Both the position numbers and the translations under genes were made by a program. This document shows positions 16,190 to 25,173 of a DNA stretch of 64,000 nt, piece after piece. How positions within the stretch are numbered: position 1 is the first letter of the stretch; each line of letters opens with the position of its first letter. This DNA is from an uncultured Alphaproteobacteria bacterium (lineage in GTDB: Bacteria > Pseudomonadota > Alphaproteobacteria > RF32 > CAG-239): positions 1-64,000 of the forward strand of contig CALXTN010000008.1 in the NCBI GenBank assembly GCA_944391405.1, written 5' to 3'. The notes under the pieces are model-generated. The model searched no databases. It saw nothing but the letters and a program-made list of their open reading frames with translations, and was not told the DNA's origin.

Positions 16190-16650
16190 TATTTACTCTC
16201 CTCTTTAAGCGATGGACGGTTAAGCTTAATTTTTTCTCTTAATCTGGCTTCTTCTGCTGCCCAATTAGCTTCACTCCAGATTTGAAATTTACGTCCTTTT
16301 CCAACAAAGACGGCAGTATCGGTAATGTCAGCGTGCTTCAAAAGTTTTTCTGTGAGCATAATGCGACCGGTACTGTCAAAGGAAAAACGTTTTGCGTCAC
16401 CAAAAATAAGATTGGTTAAATCGTCTTGTGTTTCAGAAAAGAAATCGGTGCTGTTTTCAATGTCGGTTGCAAGTTTTTCTAATAAATCTTCGGTACACCC
16501 CTCAATACAAGGAGCTGTTAAGCTTCTATAACAAACGATTTCTGTTGAGAGTTCTTTAACGATTGCGCGATAGTCTGCCGGTAAGGAAACGCGTCCTTTC
16601 GCGTCTACTTTATTGGCAACTGTATCTAAGAATAAAAAACTTTTGCGCAT
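16189..16650 (-). CDS. mraZ: Transcriptional regulator MraZ
   Basis: A DNA-binding AbrB-like double-domain protein (153 aa) that forms rings and represses its own dcw operon in bacteria where it has been studied. The first repeat holds NKVDAKGRVSLP and the second DSTGRIMLTEKL. The start at 16650 is preferred because the promoter at 16682-16710 would start RNA near 16675, which leaves a short leader; the earlier ATG at 16674 would be almost leaderless. First gene of mraZ-rsmH-ftsL-ftsI. A set of TGG repeats over its promoter is the likely autoregulatory site. Confidence 0.94.
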   Translation of the reverse strand: MRKSFLFLDTVANKVDAKGRVSLPADYRAIVKELSTEIVCYRSLTAPCIEGCTEDLLEKLATDIENSTDFFSETQDDLTNLIFGDAKRFSFDSTGRIMLTEKLLKHADITDTAVFVGKGRKFQIWSEANWAAEEARLREKIKLNRPSLKEESK

Positions 16651-16680
16651 AGTTAAAATCTTTCGTGTACACATTACTTA

Positions 16681-16716
16681 TGGTATAACATGGTATTTTA
16701 TGGGAATCAATGGAAA
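16681..16716. repeat. Four 10-bp-phased TGG repeats, candidate MraZ operator
   Basis: On the plus strand TGGTAT, TGGTAT, TGGGAA and TGGAAA start exactly at 16681, 16691, 16701 and 16711. E. coli MraZ binds TGGGN repeats separated by 5 nt, the same 10-bp period. Here the repeats lie on the strand opposite to the mraZ coding strand and cover the whole promoter from -10 to -35, which fits repression. Confidence 0.6.
16682..16710 (-). promoter_or_regulatory. mraZ promoter with GANTC at the -35
   Basis: On the minus strand -35 TTGATT (16710-16705), 17 nt, -10 TATACC (16687-16682) with an upstream TG that makes an extended -10. A GANTC methylation site (16704-16708) overlaps the -35. GcrA, encoded in this window, acts in Caulobacter at sigma-70 promoters carrying methylated GANTC, so cell-cycle control is plausible. 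Confidence 0.65.
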
Positions 16717-16789
16717 TTTTTAGATTTTTATCAAAAAATTAACTTTTTTGTGGTTTTAAGCCGGAAATAAATCTTTTCAAACAGTTAAA

Positions 16790-16810
16790 TGTGGATAACC
16801 TTGTTGATAA
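16790..16810. promoter_or_regulatory. Pair of DnaA boxes upstream of mraZ
   Basis: On the minus strand a perfect DnaA box TTATCCACA (16798-16790) and a one-mismatch box TTATCAACA (16810-16802) lie 12 bp apart in the same orientation, about 80-100 bp upstream of the mraZ -35. Two boxes suit a DnaA-regulated promoter better than an origin. Confidence 0.55.
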
Positions 16811-16857
16811 ATTTAAAAACAAGGGAGCCCTGTTAGTAGAAACTGAAAAAAACACAA

Positions 16858-16889
16858 AAAAACACCGACTCGAATGAATCGGTGTTTTT
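16858..16889 (-). terminator. Intrinsic terminator after fabG
   Basis: A stem ACACCGA/TCGGTGT with flanking A-T pairs starts about 20 nt after the fabG stop and is followed on the minus strand by a T run. It insulates mraZ from fabG readthrough. Two GANTC sites (16867, 16876) fall in the loop region. Confidence 0.8.
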
Positions 16890-16909
16890 AATCCTTTTAG
16901 GAAAAGGAA

Positions 16910-17647
16910 TTAAATCATAGCCATACCGCCGTTAACGTGCAAAGTTTGACCTGTGATATATTGAGCTTCATCAGAAGCCAAGAAAGCAACTGCGTTAGCA
17001 ATATCTTGAGCTTCACCAAGTTTCCCTTCTGGAATTTTACTTAACAATTGAGCTTTAACGTCATCAGGCAAAACATCTGTCATCGGAGTTCTGATAAAGC
17101 CTGGAGCGATAGAGTTAACAGTAATACCACGAGAGCCAACTTCTTGAGCTAAACATTTATTCATAGCAATCATACCAGCTTTAGAAGCAGAGTAGTTAGC
17201 TTGTCCGGCATTGCCCATAACGCCAACAACAGAAGCGATACCGATGATACGACCGTATCTTCTCTTCATCATGCCGCGAATAGCGGCTTTAGCCAATTTG
17301 AAGCCGGCAGAAAGGTTGACATCCAAAACTAATTGCCAATCTTCGTCGCTCATACGCATAAAGAGGTTATCACGAGTAAGTCCAGCATTGTTTACTAAAA
17401 TATCAATACGGCCCATTTTTTCTTCAACGTTTTTAACCAAATTGTGAACATCATCAGAGTTTGTTAAATTTGCGACAAAGCATTCAACGCGAGAGCCTAA
17501 TTCAGCTTTCAACTTCTCCATTGGTTCAGCGCGCATATCTGTCAAAGCAAGAGTAGCACCTTGAGCATGTAATGTTCGAGCGATTTTGTCACCAAGACCA
17601 CCAGCTGCACCGGTGATTAAAGCAATTTTACCATCTAAATTAAACAT
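16910..17647 (-). CDS. fabG: 3-oxoacyl-ACP reductase FabG
   Basis: A 245-aa short-chain dehydrogenase that reduces 3-oxoacyl-ACP with NADPH in fatty-acid elongation. The glycine motif TGAAGGLG (12-19), NNAG (86-89) and the catalytic set N111, S139, Y152, K156 are all present. The C-terminal TGQTLHVNGGMAMI is the standard FabG ending. It follows fabD by 24 nt in the same direction, forming a fatty-acid operon that ends in the terminator at 16858-16889. Confidence 0.96.
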   Translation of the reverse strand: MFNLDGKIALITGAAGGLGDKIARTLHAQGATLALTDMRAEPMEKLKAELGSRVECFVANLTNSDDVHNLVKNVEEKMGRIDILVNNAGLTRDNLFMRMSDEDWQLVLDVNLSAGFKLAKAAIRGMMKRRYGRIIGIASVVGVMGNAGQANYSASKAGMIAMNKCLAQEVGSRGITVNSIAPGFIRTPMTDVLPDDVKAQLLSKIPEGKLGEAQDIANAVAFLASDEAQYITGQTLHVNGGMAMI

Positions 17648-17671
17648 AGCAAATATCCTTTCTGCAGAGAG

Positions 17672-18616
17672 TTATAAATTTTTTGCAAGTTCCTCAATTT
17701 CTTGAGCAGAACAAACAGAAACAGAGTTAATGTTTTTCAAACTACGCTTAGCAAGGCCGGAAAGAACTTTTCCTGCTCCAATTTCAACAAGGTCAGTAAC
17801 ACCGTCAGAATCAAAGAAAGACATTGTCTCCCTCCATCTAACAGTACCGGTAACTTGCTCAATCAAGTTTTTGATAATTTCTTTTTTTTCAGTTTCAGGC
17901 GCAGCCAAAACATTGGCAACAATTGGAATTTGAGCATTTTCTGCCTGTACTTCCATAAAAGCTCTAGCCATAGTTTCTGCAGCCGGTTGCATAAGAGGAC
18001 TATGGAACGGTGCAGATACAGGTAATTTTAAACAACGTTTTGCGCCAAATTCTGAAGCAATTTCAACAGCTTTTTCAATAGCCTGAATGTGCCCGGATAA
18101 AACAACCTGCCCATCTGAGTTATCATTTGCTGCAACACAAAAATGATTTTCATCATTGCAAGCTTCAACCAATGCGCCGACATCTTTATAAGAAAGTCCC
18201 AAAACGGCTGCCATTCCCCCAACACCTACTGGAACAGCTTGTTGCATGGCATCACCACGAATACGTAATAACTTCGCTGTATCAGAAAGAGAGAAAACAC
18301 CGGCAGCACAAGCTGCAGAGTATTCACCTAAGGAGTGTCCTGCAACATAAGCGGCTTTATCTTTAAGATTGATACCGAATTCTTTTTCCAAAACTCTAAC
18401 AACCGCCATAGAAACAGCCATCAAAGCAGGTTGCGTATTAGTCGTCAAAGTCAGTTCGGAATCAGGACCTTCAACCATAACTTTGTATAAATCTTGCCCG
18501 AGAGCTTGATTAACTTCTTCAAAAACATCTTTGGCAGAAGAAAAATTTTCCGCCAATTCTTTTCCCATACCGACAAACTGAGAACCTTGTCCGGGAAAAA
18601 CAAAAGCGTATTTCAT
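17672..18616 (-). CDS. fabD: Malonyl-CoA:ACP transacylase FabD
   Basis: A 314-aa enzyme that loads malonate onto acyl carrier protein. The GQGSQ oxyanion motif (9-13), nucleophile elbow GHSLGEYSA (S95) and catalytic His in APFHSPLM are visible. It is the first gene of fabD-fabG and is transcribed divergently from ftsK across 204 bp. That intergenic region has a short inverted repeat, CTTGA-AAG-TCAAG (18667-18679), overlapping a possible minus-strand -35 TTGACT. Confidence 0.96.
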   Translation of the reverse strand: MKYAFVFPGQGSQFVGMGKELAENFSSAKDVFEEVNQALGQDLYKVMVEGPDSELTLTTNTQPALMAVSMAVVRVLEKEFGINLKDKAAYVAGHSLGEYSAACAAGVFSLSDTAKLLRIRGDAMQQAVPVGVGGMAAVLGLSYKDVGALVEACNDENHFCVAANDNSDGQVVLSGHIQAIEKAVEIASEFGAKRCLKLPVSAPFHSPLMQPAAETMARAFMEVQAENAQIPIVANVLAAPETEKKEIIKNLIEQVTGTVRWRETMSFFDSDGVTDLVEIGAGKVLSGLAKRSLKNINSVSVCSAQEIEELAKNL

Positions 18617-18820
18617 ATAAGCTTATCTCCAAATTTATTTTTCTGCCCATAAGCTAAAGGACTGCTCTTGAAAGTCAAGTTTAAATCCATAACGTGTGCA
18701 TAGCTTACTCTGTAAAATTAAAATAAGAATATCTGAGAACAAAAGGAGAATATTAAGATTTTATTTAAAAATAGCTAGTAAGCTAAAATAAGAAGATACT
18801 ATCTGAATAATGAGGAAAAA

Positions 18821-21187
18821 ATGGCCAAAAGAACAAAGAGCAAAGAAAATAAAACAGATGCAAAAAGTATATGCATAAAAATTATCGGGATATTGTCTGG
18901 AGTACTGTTGATAGCATTCTGCATAAGTTTAGTGCTAAGTATGGTGGGTTATAATCCGTCAGACGAATCATTTAATGTATCCAATTCTGAAAAAATAAGC
19001 AATTTTATGGGGAAATTTGGTTCATATAGCGCCGATTTCATTGTAAACAGTTACGGCATTGCCATATACATTTTTCTGATACCTATACTAGTTTGGGGGT
19101 ATTTACTGATAAAACATCAGAAAATTCTGGAAGTTAAAATTAGAATCTTTGCCGTATTGTTGGGTATTATCTCTTTATCAGGTGTTTTTTATCAAACCAT
19201 TTCAACCCCTCTTGAAAAGATAAATCTGTTAGGGAAATTTAGTCATTTAGTACCAGAAGCCATGATAAGAATGTTTTCATCATGGAAACTTAATGGGTAT
19301 GAAGATGTTTTAACACTAAGTTTACTATCTATTATTGCTCTTATGTCGTTTAATTTAGCTGCTGGTATAAATTTTAAACACTGGGGAAATGGTATTAAAA
19401 GAGTATCTCATTTAATCTATACATTAAGCAAAGGTATATATGCATTTGTAAACAGATTAATACATCCACAAGCACTTTTTGAAAGAGAAGAGAATGAAAC
19501 AGCTGAAGTTGCAAATAATGCAAAAGAAAAAATAAGAAAAGAACCCACCTTATCGGCAACTCCGGAACCTGAACAAAAAACGGTTAAAGAAGAAAGAAAA
19601 GTAGAGAAAAAAGCAGAAAAAGAAAAAGTAAAATCAGCAGAAGTCGTATCTTTTGCAAATAAAAAGGCAGAAAAGAACAGTGGTTACCAATATCCGGATA
19701 TAAATTTATTGAAGAAACCAAAAGAAAAATTAGGTTTGAGCGTTAGTGAAAAAGAACTTAATGAAACGGCGCGCGCACTTGAAGGAGTATTAGAAGAGTT
19801 TGGAGTACATGGAGAAATTGTAAAAATTCGCCCTGGACCAGTTGTAACTTTATTTGAATTAGAACCAGCACCCGGCACAAAAACCTCTCGCGTTATAAGT
19901 CTTGCGGACGATATTGCTCGTTCAATGTCTGCAGTTTCAGTACGTATTGCGGTGGTACCGGGCTCAAATACAATCGGTATTGAAATTCCTAATGCGAAAA
20001 GAGAAATTGTCTGGCTGAGGGATTTGTTGGAAGATACCAATTTTATTGATAGTAAGAATGTTCTTAATGTTGTTTTAGGAAAAGATATTGGCGGTAAAAA
20101 TGTCTACGCAGATTTGGCGAAAATGCCTCACTTGCTTGTAGCGGGGACTACCGGTTCCGGTAAATCTGTAGGTGTAAACTCAATGATTTTATCGTTGTTA
20201 TACAGAATGACACCGGAAGAATGCAAATTTATCTTAATCGATCCGAAAATGTTGGAATTTTCAATGTATAACGGAATTCCTCATTTGTTAACACCGGTTA
20301 TTACAGATCCGGCAAAAGCTGTCATCGGATTAAAGTGGGCAGTTCGTGAGATGGAAGAAAGATATAGAGCGATGGCCTGTTTGTCTGTACGCAATATTAA
20401 CGGATACAATTTAAAGTTAAAAGAATTGCGAGAAAAAGGAGAACAACCGATGCGAACTATTCAAGTTGGCTTTGATCCAGAAACCGGCAAACCGAAATAC
20501 GAACAGCAAATGCTAGATACGAAACCTCTACCATATATAGTTATTGTAGTAGATGAAATGGCAGATTTAATGCTCGTAGCAGGTAAAGAAGTGGAGGCAG
20601 CCATTCAACGTTTGGCGCAAATGGCTCGTGCTGCAGGTATTCACTTAATTATGTCGACACAACGTCCATCTGTGGATGTGATTACAGGTACAATTAAGTC
20701 TAACTTCCCAACGCGTATCAGCTTTCAAGTGACTTCTAAAATTGATAGCCGTACAATTTTAGGGGAACAAGGTGCTGAACAACTTTTGGGTAAAGGTGAT
20801 ATGCTATATATGCCGGCAGGTCTTCGTCCGCAACGTATCCATGCTGGATTTGTTGAAGATGCAGAGGTTGAAGCTGTAGTGGAATTTTTGAAATCACAAA
20901 GTAAGCCTGAATATGTGGAAGGAATTACCGAAGGCGAATTGGATATGAAAGGAAAAGATGCGGGAGCTCTATTTGATAGAACATCAATGGGAGCATCTGG
21001 TAACAGCAAGGACGATTTATATGAACAAGCAGTTGCCATCGTTCGTAATGATAAAAAAGCCTCAACGAGTTATATTCAACGGCGTTTAGGAATAGGATAC
21101 AATAAAGCAGCCTCAATTATCGAAAGAATGGAGGCAGAAGGGGTTGTATCACCTGCAGATCATGTAGGGCGTCGAGAGGTTATTTAA
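18821..21187 (+). CDS. ftsK: DNA translocase FtsK
   Basis: A 788-aa septum-located DNA pump that clears and resolves chromosome termini. The N-terminal membrane part (about residues 20-180, four to five helices) is followed by a charged Lys/Glu linker (about 225-290), then the RecA-like motor with Walker A GTTGSGKS (K448) and Walker B VIVVDEMADL. The C-terminal gamma winged-helix domain (from about 722; SYIQRRLGIGYNKAASIIERME) binds KOPS-type sequences. The linker is much shorter than in E. coli. It stands alone, divergent from fabD, with its own terminator. Confidence 0.96.
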   Translation: MAKRTKSKENKTDAKSICIKIIGILSGVLLIAFCISLVLSMVGYNPSDESFNVSNSEKISNFMGKFGSYSADFIVNSYGIAIYIFLIPILVWGYLLIKHQKILEVKIRIFAVLLGIISLSGVFYQTISTPLEKINLLGKFSHLVPEAMIRMFSSWKLNGYEDVLTLSLLSIIALMSFNLAAGINFKHWGNGIKRVSHLIYTLSKGIYAFVNRLIHPQALFEREENETAEVANNAKEKIRKEPTLSATPEPEQKTVKEERKVEKKAEKEKVKSAEVVSFANKKAEKNSGYQYPDINLLKKPKEKLGLSVSEKELNETARALEGVLEEFGVHGEIVKIRPGPVVTLFELEPAPGTKTSRVISLADDIARSMSAVSVRIAVVPGSNTIGIEIPNAKREIVWLRDLLEDTNFIDSKNVLNVVLGKDIGGKNVYADLAKMPHLLVAGTTGSGKSVGVNSMILSLLYRMTPEECKFILIDPKMLEFSMYNGIPHLLTPVITDPAKAVIGLKWAVREMEERYRAMACLSVRNINGYNLKLKELREKGEQPMRTIQVGFDPETGKPKYEQQMLDTKPLPYIVIVVDEMADLMLVAGKEVEAAIQRLAQMARAAGIHLIMSTQRPSVDVITGTIKSNFPTRISFQVTSKIDSRTILGEQGAEQLLGKGDMLYMPAGLRPQRIHAGFVEDAEVEAVVEFLKSQSKPEYVEGITEGELDMKGKDAGALFDRTSMGASGNSKDDLYEQAVAIVRNDKKASTSYIQRRLGIGYNKAASIIERMEAEGVVSPADHVGRREVI

Positions 21188-21203
21188 CGATTGCCAAAAA
21201 AGG

Positions 21204-21233
21204 AAAAGCAGCCAACGAGTGCTGCTTTTTTTT
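21204..21233 (+). terminator. Intrinsic terminator after ftsK
   Basis: A 9-bp stem AAAAGCAGC/GCTGCTTTT with an 8-nt loop and a T run, 17 nt after the stop codon. Confidence 0.85.
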
Positions 21234-21252
21234 ATATAATAGAGTGTAATGC

Positions 21253-22593
21253 TTAAGCGCGCCAAGCCTTCATGACTTTATCAATACTGTTATTAACAAT
21301 AGTAATTTCTTGTTGCAATTTTTTAGTTTCATAGACTTTTAGAGCAGACTGATAATAATCAATGGCTTCAGCAAAAGCATTTTTATTTCTTCCATTCTTA
21401 CCAATATTGTAGTAAACATTAGCGATATTTTCCTGAATTTTAGCCCACATAACCGGATATAATTCTTTACGATAAACTTGTTGTTTATTTTTATAGCTCC
21501 GAATAGCCAACATAGAAATATCATCGCTTTTAGAGAATAATCCTAATAAAGATAAATAAAATCCCAAATATCCTTCGATTTTCGACCATAATTCGGGAAA
21601 GGTTATTTGAGTATATGTTTTCTCGGCTTCGCGCAAGAAATAAACAGCATCACGCAATGCTTGAACATCATTGCTAAATTTCCAATACTGAAAATATAAC
21701 TGCGATAATTTAAAAGATATCTGTGAAAAATCGTAAGGATAGTTATAATGATCAAGGTATTTTTGCGCTGTGCGATAGTTTGTAATTGCTTCTCTAAACA
21801 AAAGCCAGTAACCACTTAAATCTTGCCTGAGAGCAATTTCATAGAGCTGTGCAAGATTTTTATAAATACAACCTATATGAACGTTTTGCATAATTTGTTT
21901 TTGATTAGCTAACGCATTAAGAAACAGCTCTTTTATATCATTAAAAATTTTTAGAGAAAGTTCCTTTTGATAAAAAGCAAGATAAATTAATCCAACCGAA
22001 TTTAGAATATAAGGAGAAAACATAAAATTTTTATTATTAGCTGGTTTTTCAGACATCAAATTATTAATAACATTTTTCAATAATTTCTGTTTTAAGTGCT
22101 TTAAATCAATTCGTTGTTCGCTAATTGAGGCAGCAATAACACCTGTAATAAGATTCGTCAATATTTCTGGAAAAAAATTAATATGCTCAAAATATTCAGC
22201 AGGAACAAACAAACTATCTAAAACAGAACAAGAAATATTATCCCAATCTGAATAAGCATTAGCGGTTTGAAAATTTAAGCGAATATTCTCATTTTCCTGA
22301 TATCCCCAAACAATGATATCGGCATTGAGCTTTTGCAAAATAGTATTACCAGCATCAACTAAATCAAAAAAGTTACGCCCTTGAAGATTTAAAAAATTTT
22401 TATCAAAAGGTTCATCAAAAAGTCGGACATTAAAATTAGGATTTTTTTGCAAAAGTCTGGTAAGAGCCTCAGCAAAACCATAATCACCATATTCAACAAA
22501 ATCAACCACTACAACTTTTAGCGTTTCAACTCTAGGTAAAACACGCTTTTTATGGGAATCTTTTCCAAATAAAACTTGAATAAAATTAACCAT
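21253..22593 (-). CDS. TPR-like protein of unknown function
   Basis: A 446-aa protein I cannot assign. No signal peptide; the first 25 residues are basic. An N-terminal alpha/beta part (about 25-130: LKVVVVDFVEYGDYG, ADIIVWGYQENENIRLNF) resembles a small Rossmann-like or FlgO/LpoB-like fold. The rest is helical with TPR-like repeats (GYWLLFREAITNYRTAQKYL, ALRDAVYFLREAEKTY, AFAEAIDYYQSALKVYE). AGGTGGAG stands 4 nt before ATG 22593. It follows an unrecognised membrane protein by 24 nt, so the two probably work together. ADIIVWG plus TPRs is seen in adaptor-like proteins, but I infer no function. Confidence 0.65.
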   Translation of the reverse strand: MVNFIQVLFGKDSHKKRVLPRVETLKVVVVDFVEYGDYGFAEALTRLLQKNPNFNVRLFDEPFDKNFLNLQGRNFFDLVDAGNTILQKLNADIIVWGYQENENIRLNFQTANAYSDWDNISCSVLDSLFVPAEYFEHINFFPEILTNLITGVIAASISEQRIDLKHLKQKLLKNVINNLMSEKPANNKNFMFSPYILNSVGLIYLAFYQKELSLKIFNDIKELFLNALANQKQIMQNVHIGCIYKNLAQLYEIALRQDLSGYWLLFREAITNYRTAQKYLDHYNYPYDFSQISFKLSQLYFQYWKFSNDVQALRDAVYFLREAEKTYTQITFPELWSKIEGYLGFYLSLLGLFSKSDDISMLAIRSYKNKQQVYRKELYPVMWAKIQENIANVYYNIGKNGRNKNAFAEAIDYYQSALKVYETKKLQQEITIVNNSIDKVMKAWRA

Positions 22594-22617
22594 TAGCTCC
22601 ACCTGAATTTATATGAC

Positions 22618-23748
22618 TTAATTTTTTTTACGAGTTTTTCGCTTTTTAGTTGTTTGAGGTTTTGTTTCAACATTATTATCAACAAACTTTTCCTGCGTAG
22701 AAGTTTTATTTTTTTTAAAGATATATTTTAAAGTATTTTTACCCCATCTAGAAAAAGATAACAACTCTTCTGGTTTAGTATCCCCAGATAAGATAGAAAG
22801 TAGCCATAAATCAAATGCAATTGCAAAAACAGGTAAAGCCAGCCGTTCATAGGCGACAATTTGAAATAAAGATAAAATTAAATTAACAAACAAAATTTTA
22901 GCGATAGAAAAAGCTAAAGATTTTTCAGAAGCACCCATTTCTAGTAAACGATAATAAAAAGTATCCATAAACCAAAATTGATGTTTTTTATACAAAATAA
23001 AACGATTATAAAAAGCACACCCTAATTCTGTGAACAAATAAGCTGTAGCAATAAACATTGACGCGTCAGAAAATTCTACGGAAGCATCAAGCATCAAGCA
23101 AGCCATAATAAAGCCGAGAGCAGAAAAACCACCATTACTAATAATAATTTTTTCAGGGGGCCAACTAAGAAAAGTAAAAGCAAGCATAATTCCTAAATAA
23201 GCCAAAGCAAAAGAACCTAAAATTTGAGGTAAAATACCGAAATAAGTCAAAAGAAAAGCGGACAACATCACTACAACAAATTGAGTAGACGCAATTCCAC
23301 CGGATCCATTGAGGTATCCCAAACCTTTCGATATAAAAAAGATCAATAAAGCAACAATGAATTTATCTTGTAATGGAGAAAAATACTCGGGAAATAAAAC
23401 AAAATCATCAGATTGCATAAAAGCAATACAAAGAGCAAGAGTATAGGTAATCAGATTCGTTAACCAAGGTACGTCAAGTAAATAACAAAAGTAAATCAGA
23501 GCAGAAAAGATGACCGGTAAAGTAAAGTTTAATAAAGTATAAGTTTTTATTGTATCAACACCAACAGGTTGAAGGTAATAAACACTAACGGAAGTCAAAA
23601 GAAAGAGGCCAAATAAATACCAAAAAGGATCTAATTTGAATTCATATTCTTCAGGAAAAACATCTGTTTTAATTCGCGTTAAGACAAAAGTCGATAAAAC
23701 GAAGCAAACCAATAAAAAGCCAATACCTAAAATAAAACTCTCGCCCAT
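22618..23748 (-). CDS. Polytopic membrane protein of unknown function
   Basis: A 376-aa inner-membrane protein with about ten predicted helices and a basic C-terminal tail (KTRKKN). I recognise no family. A middle section, KGLGYLNGSGGIASTQFVVVMLSAFLL, is glycine-rich and might be a re-entrant segment. It is the first gene of a pair with the TPR-like protein; the pair lies between ftsK and rsmB, both transcribed separately. Confidence 0.65.
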   Translation of the reverse strand: MGESFILGIGFLLVCFVLSTFVLTRIKTDVFPEEYEFKLDPFWYLFGLFLLTSVSVYYLQPVGVDTIKTYTLLNFTLPVIFSALIYFCYLLDVPWLTNLITYTLALCIAFMQSDDFVLFPEYFSPLQDKFIVALLIFFISKGLGYLNGSGGIASTQFVVVMLSAFLLTYFGILPQILGSFALAYLGIMLAFTFLSWPPEKIIISNGGFSALGFIMACLMLDASVEFSDASMFIATAYLFTELGCAFYNRFILYKKHQFWFMDTFYYRLLEMGASEKSLAFSIAKILFVNLILSLFQIVAYERLALPVFAIAFDLWLLSILSGDTKPEELLSFSRWGKNTLKYIFKKNKTSTQEKFVDNNVETKPQTTKKRKTRKKN

Positions 23749-23797
23749 ATTATCACCTTTAGCATGATTAAATTTTAATAACTATAACACTAGATTA

Positions 23798-25066
23798 TTA
23801 AATTTTCCTTTGCAAATGTGCAATAAAAAATCCATCTGCGCCAGATAAATTAGTTTGTCCATCAATAACAAAAGTTTGAGGTAAAATACGAAGATATCCT
23901 TCTTTGGTACGCATTTTTTCAGTACCGAAGATAGAAATAGGTTTAATTTCAAAATCTGTATGAGATTTAAGGAAATCATCAATTTGCTTTTCTCCTTCTA
24001 ATTTAGCTAAAGAGCAAGTGACATAAAGAATTTCCCCTTTAGGAGCCAATAATGATATGGCACGATTAAGAATTTTTTTCTGAAGTTCAGCCTGTTGTAT
24101 AACATCTTGAAGAGATTTGGTATGAATAATTTCAGGATGTCTTCTGAATGTACCTGTAGCAGAGCACGGAGCGTCAATTAAAATAATGTCAAATTTTTTA
24201 GAGGAATTAAAATTTAAGGCATCCGAACAAACAACAGTAAGGCGCTCAGCTAAATGCAATCGGTTTATATTTGTTTCTAAGGTTTCAAGTCTCTCTTGAG
24301 AAATATCAACAGCAGTGACAAAAGCCCCTTCATCTAAAAGTTGAGCTGTTTTTCCCCCAGGTGCAGCACACAAATCTAAAACAGATTTTCCATGAAGATT
24401 ATTCAAAGAACGGACGGCAAGAGCCGCCGCAGCATCTTGTACCCACCAAATTCCATCATTATAAGCAGGAAGTTCAGCAACCTTAGTATTAGCTTCTAAT
24501 CGAATAGAACCAGTTGGTAAAATTATCCCCTGAGAAAAAGGATTCTTTGCTGATTTTTTTAGAGTAATATCTAAAGCCGGTTCAATAGAAACAAAATGCT
24601 CCATTTGCTTAATTTCATCTTTAGAATAATCATTCTTTAAAATTTTTAAGAACTCTGCACCAAAATAAGTATTTCGGTGCGCAGCCAATAAGTCACTTTT
24701 TTGTCGCAGGATATTTCTCAAAACAGCATTAACAAAATTGGCTCCAAATTTATCTGTAAATTTTTTAGCAATATCAACATAAGAATTAATAACAGCGTAA
24801 TCGGGAGTATTTAAGAATAGGAGTTCAGTGATACTCAAATAAAAAATATAATTTAATATTTTCTGTTTAGATGGAATTTTCTTTTGAATGAAACGTGGTA
24901 AAACTGTATTTTTAATAAAAGTCATCTGCCGAAAAGTGGTTAAAAAAAGCATATTAAAAAAGCTTTTTTGCCCATCAGGAATGGTATCTTTAAAAAAGCT
25001 TAAAGGAACATTTGAAGTTAAAATTTTCTGCAAAATTTCGACATATTCTGCTCGTTCGTTTTTCAT
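23798..25066 (-). CDS. rsmB: 16S rRNA m5C967 methyltransferase RsmB
   Basis: A 422-aa RNA cytosine-C5 methyltransferase. The N-terminal NusB-like RNA-binding domain (about 1-140) leads into the SAM domain with the motif CAAPGGKT, the DAPCS motif (C301) and the TCSL nucleophile motif (C351), the two-cysteine arrangement of this family. The C-terminus GADGFFIAHLQRK is standard. It could also be annotated simply as an RsmB/NOP-type enzyme, since target choice cannot be read from sequence. It is divergent from the TolC operon. Confidence 0.92.
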   Translation of the reverse strand: MKNERAEYVEILQKILTSNVPLSFFKDTIPDGQKSFFNMLFLTTFRQMTFIKNTVLPRFIQKKIPSKQKILNYIFYLSITELLFLNTPDYAVINSYVDIAKKFTDKFGANFVNAVLRNILRQKSDLLAAHRNTYFGAEFLKILKNDYSKDEIKQMEHFVSIEPALDITLKKSAKNPFSQGIILPTGSIRLEANTKVAELPAYNDGIWWVQDAAAALAVRSLNNLHGKSVLDLCAAPGGKTAQLLDEGAFVTAVDISQERLETLETNINRLHLAERLTVVCSDALNFNSSKKFDIILIDAPCSATGTFRRHPEIIHTKSLQDVIQQAELQKKILNRAISLLAPKGEILYVTCSLAKLEGEKQIDDFLKSHTDFEIKPISIFGTEKMRTKEGYLRILPQTFVIDGQTNLSGADGFFIAHLQRKI

Positions 25067-25173
25067 AAAAAATCCTTTAAATATAAAACATTATGCAAGA
25101 GCATTAAACTTTTATTAAAAAATACTGCCATAAATTTAATGCATATTTTTATAGAAGTAAAGGATAAAAGGAA

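Noticed and set aside
16790-16810. Replication origin
   Set aside because: Only two DnaA boxes, no AT-rich unwinding repeat and no dnaA, hemE or parAB neighbours.
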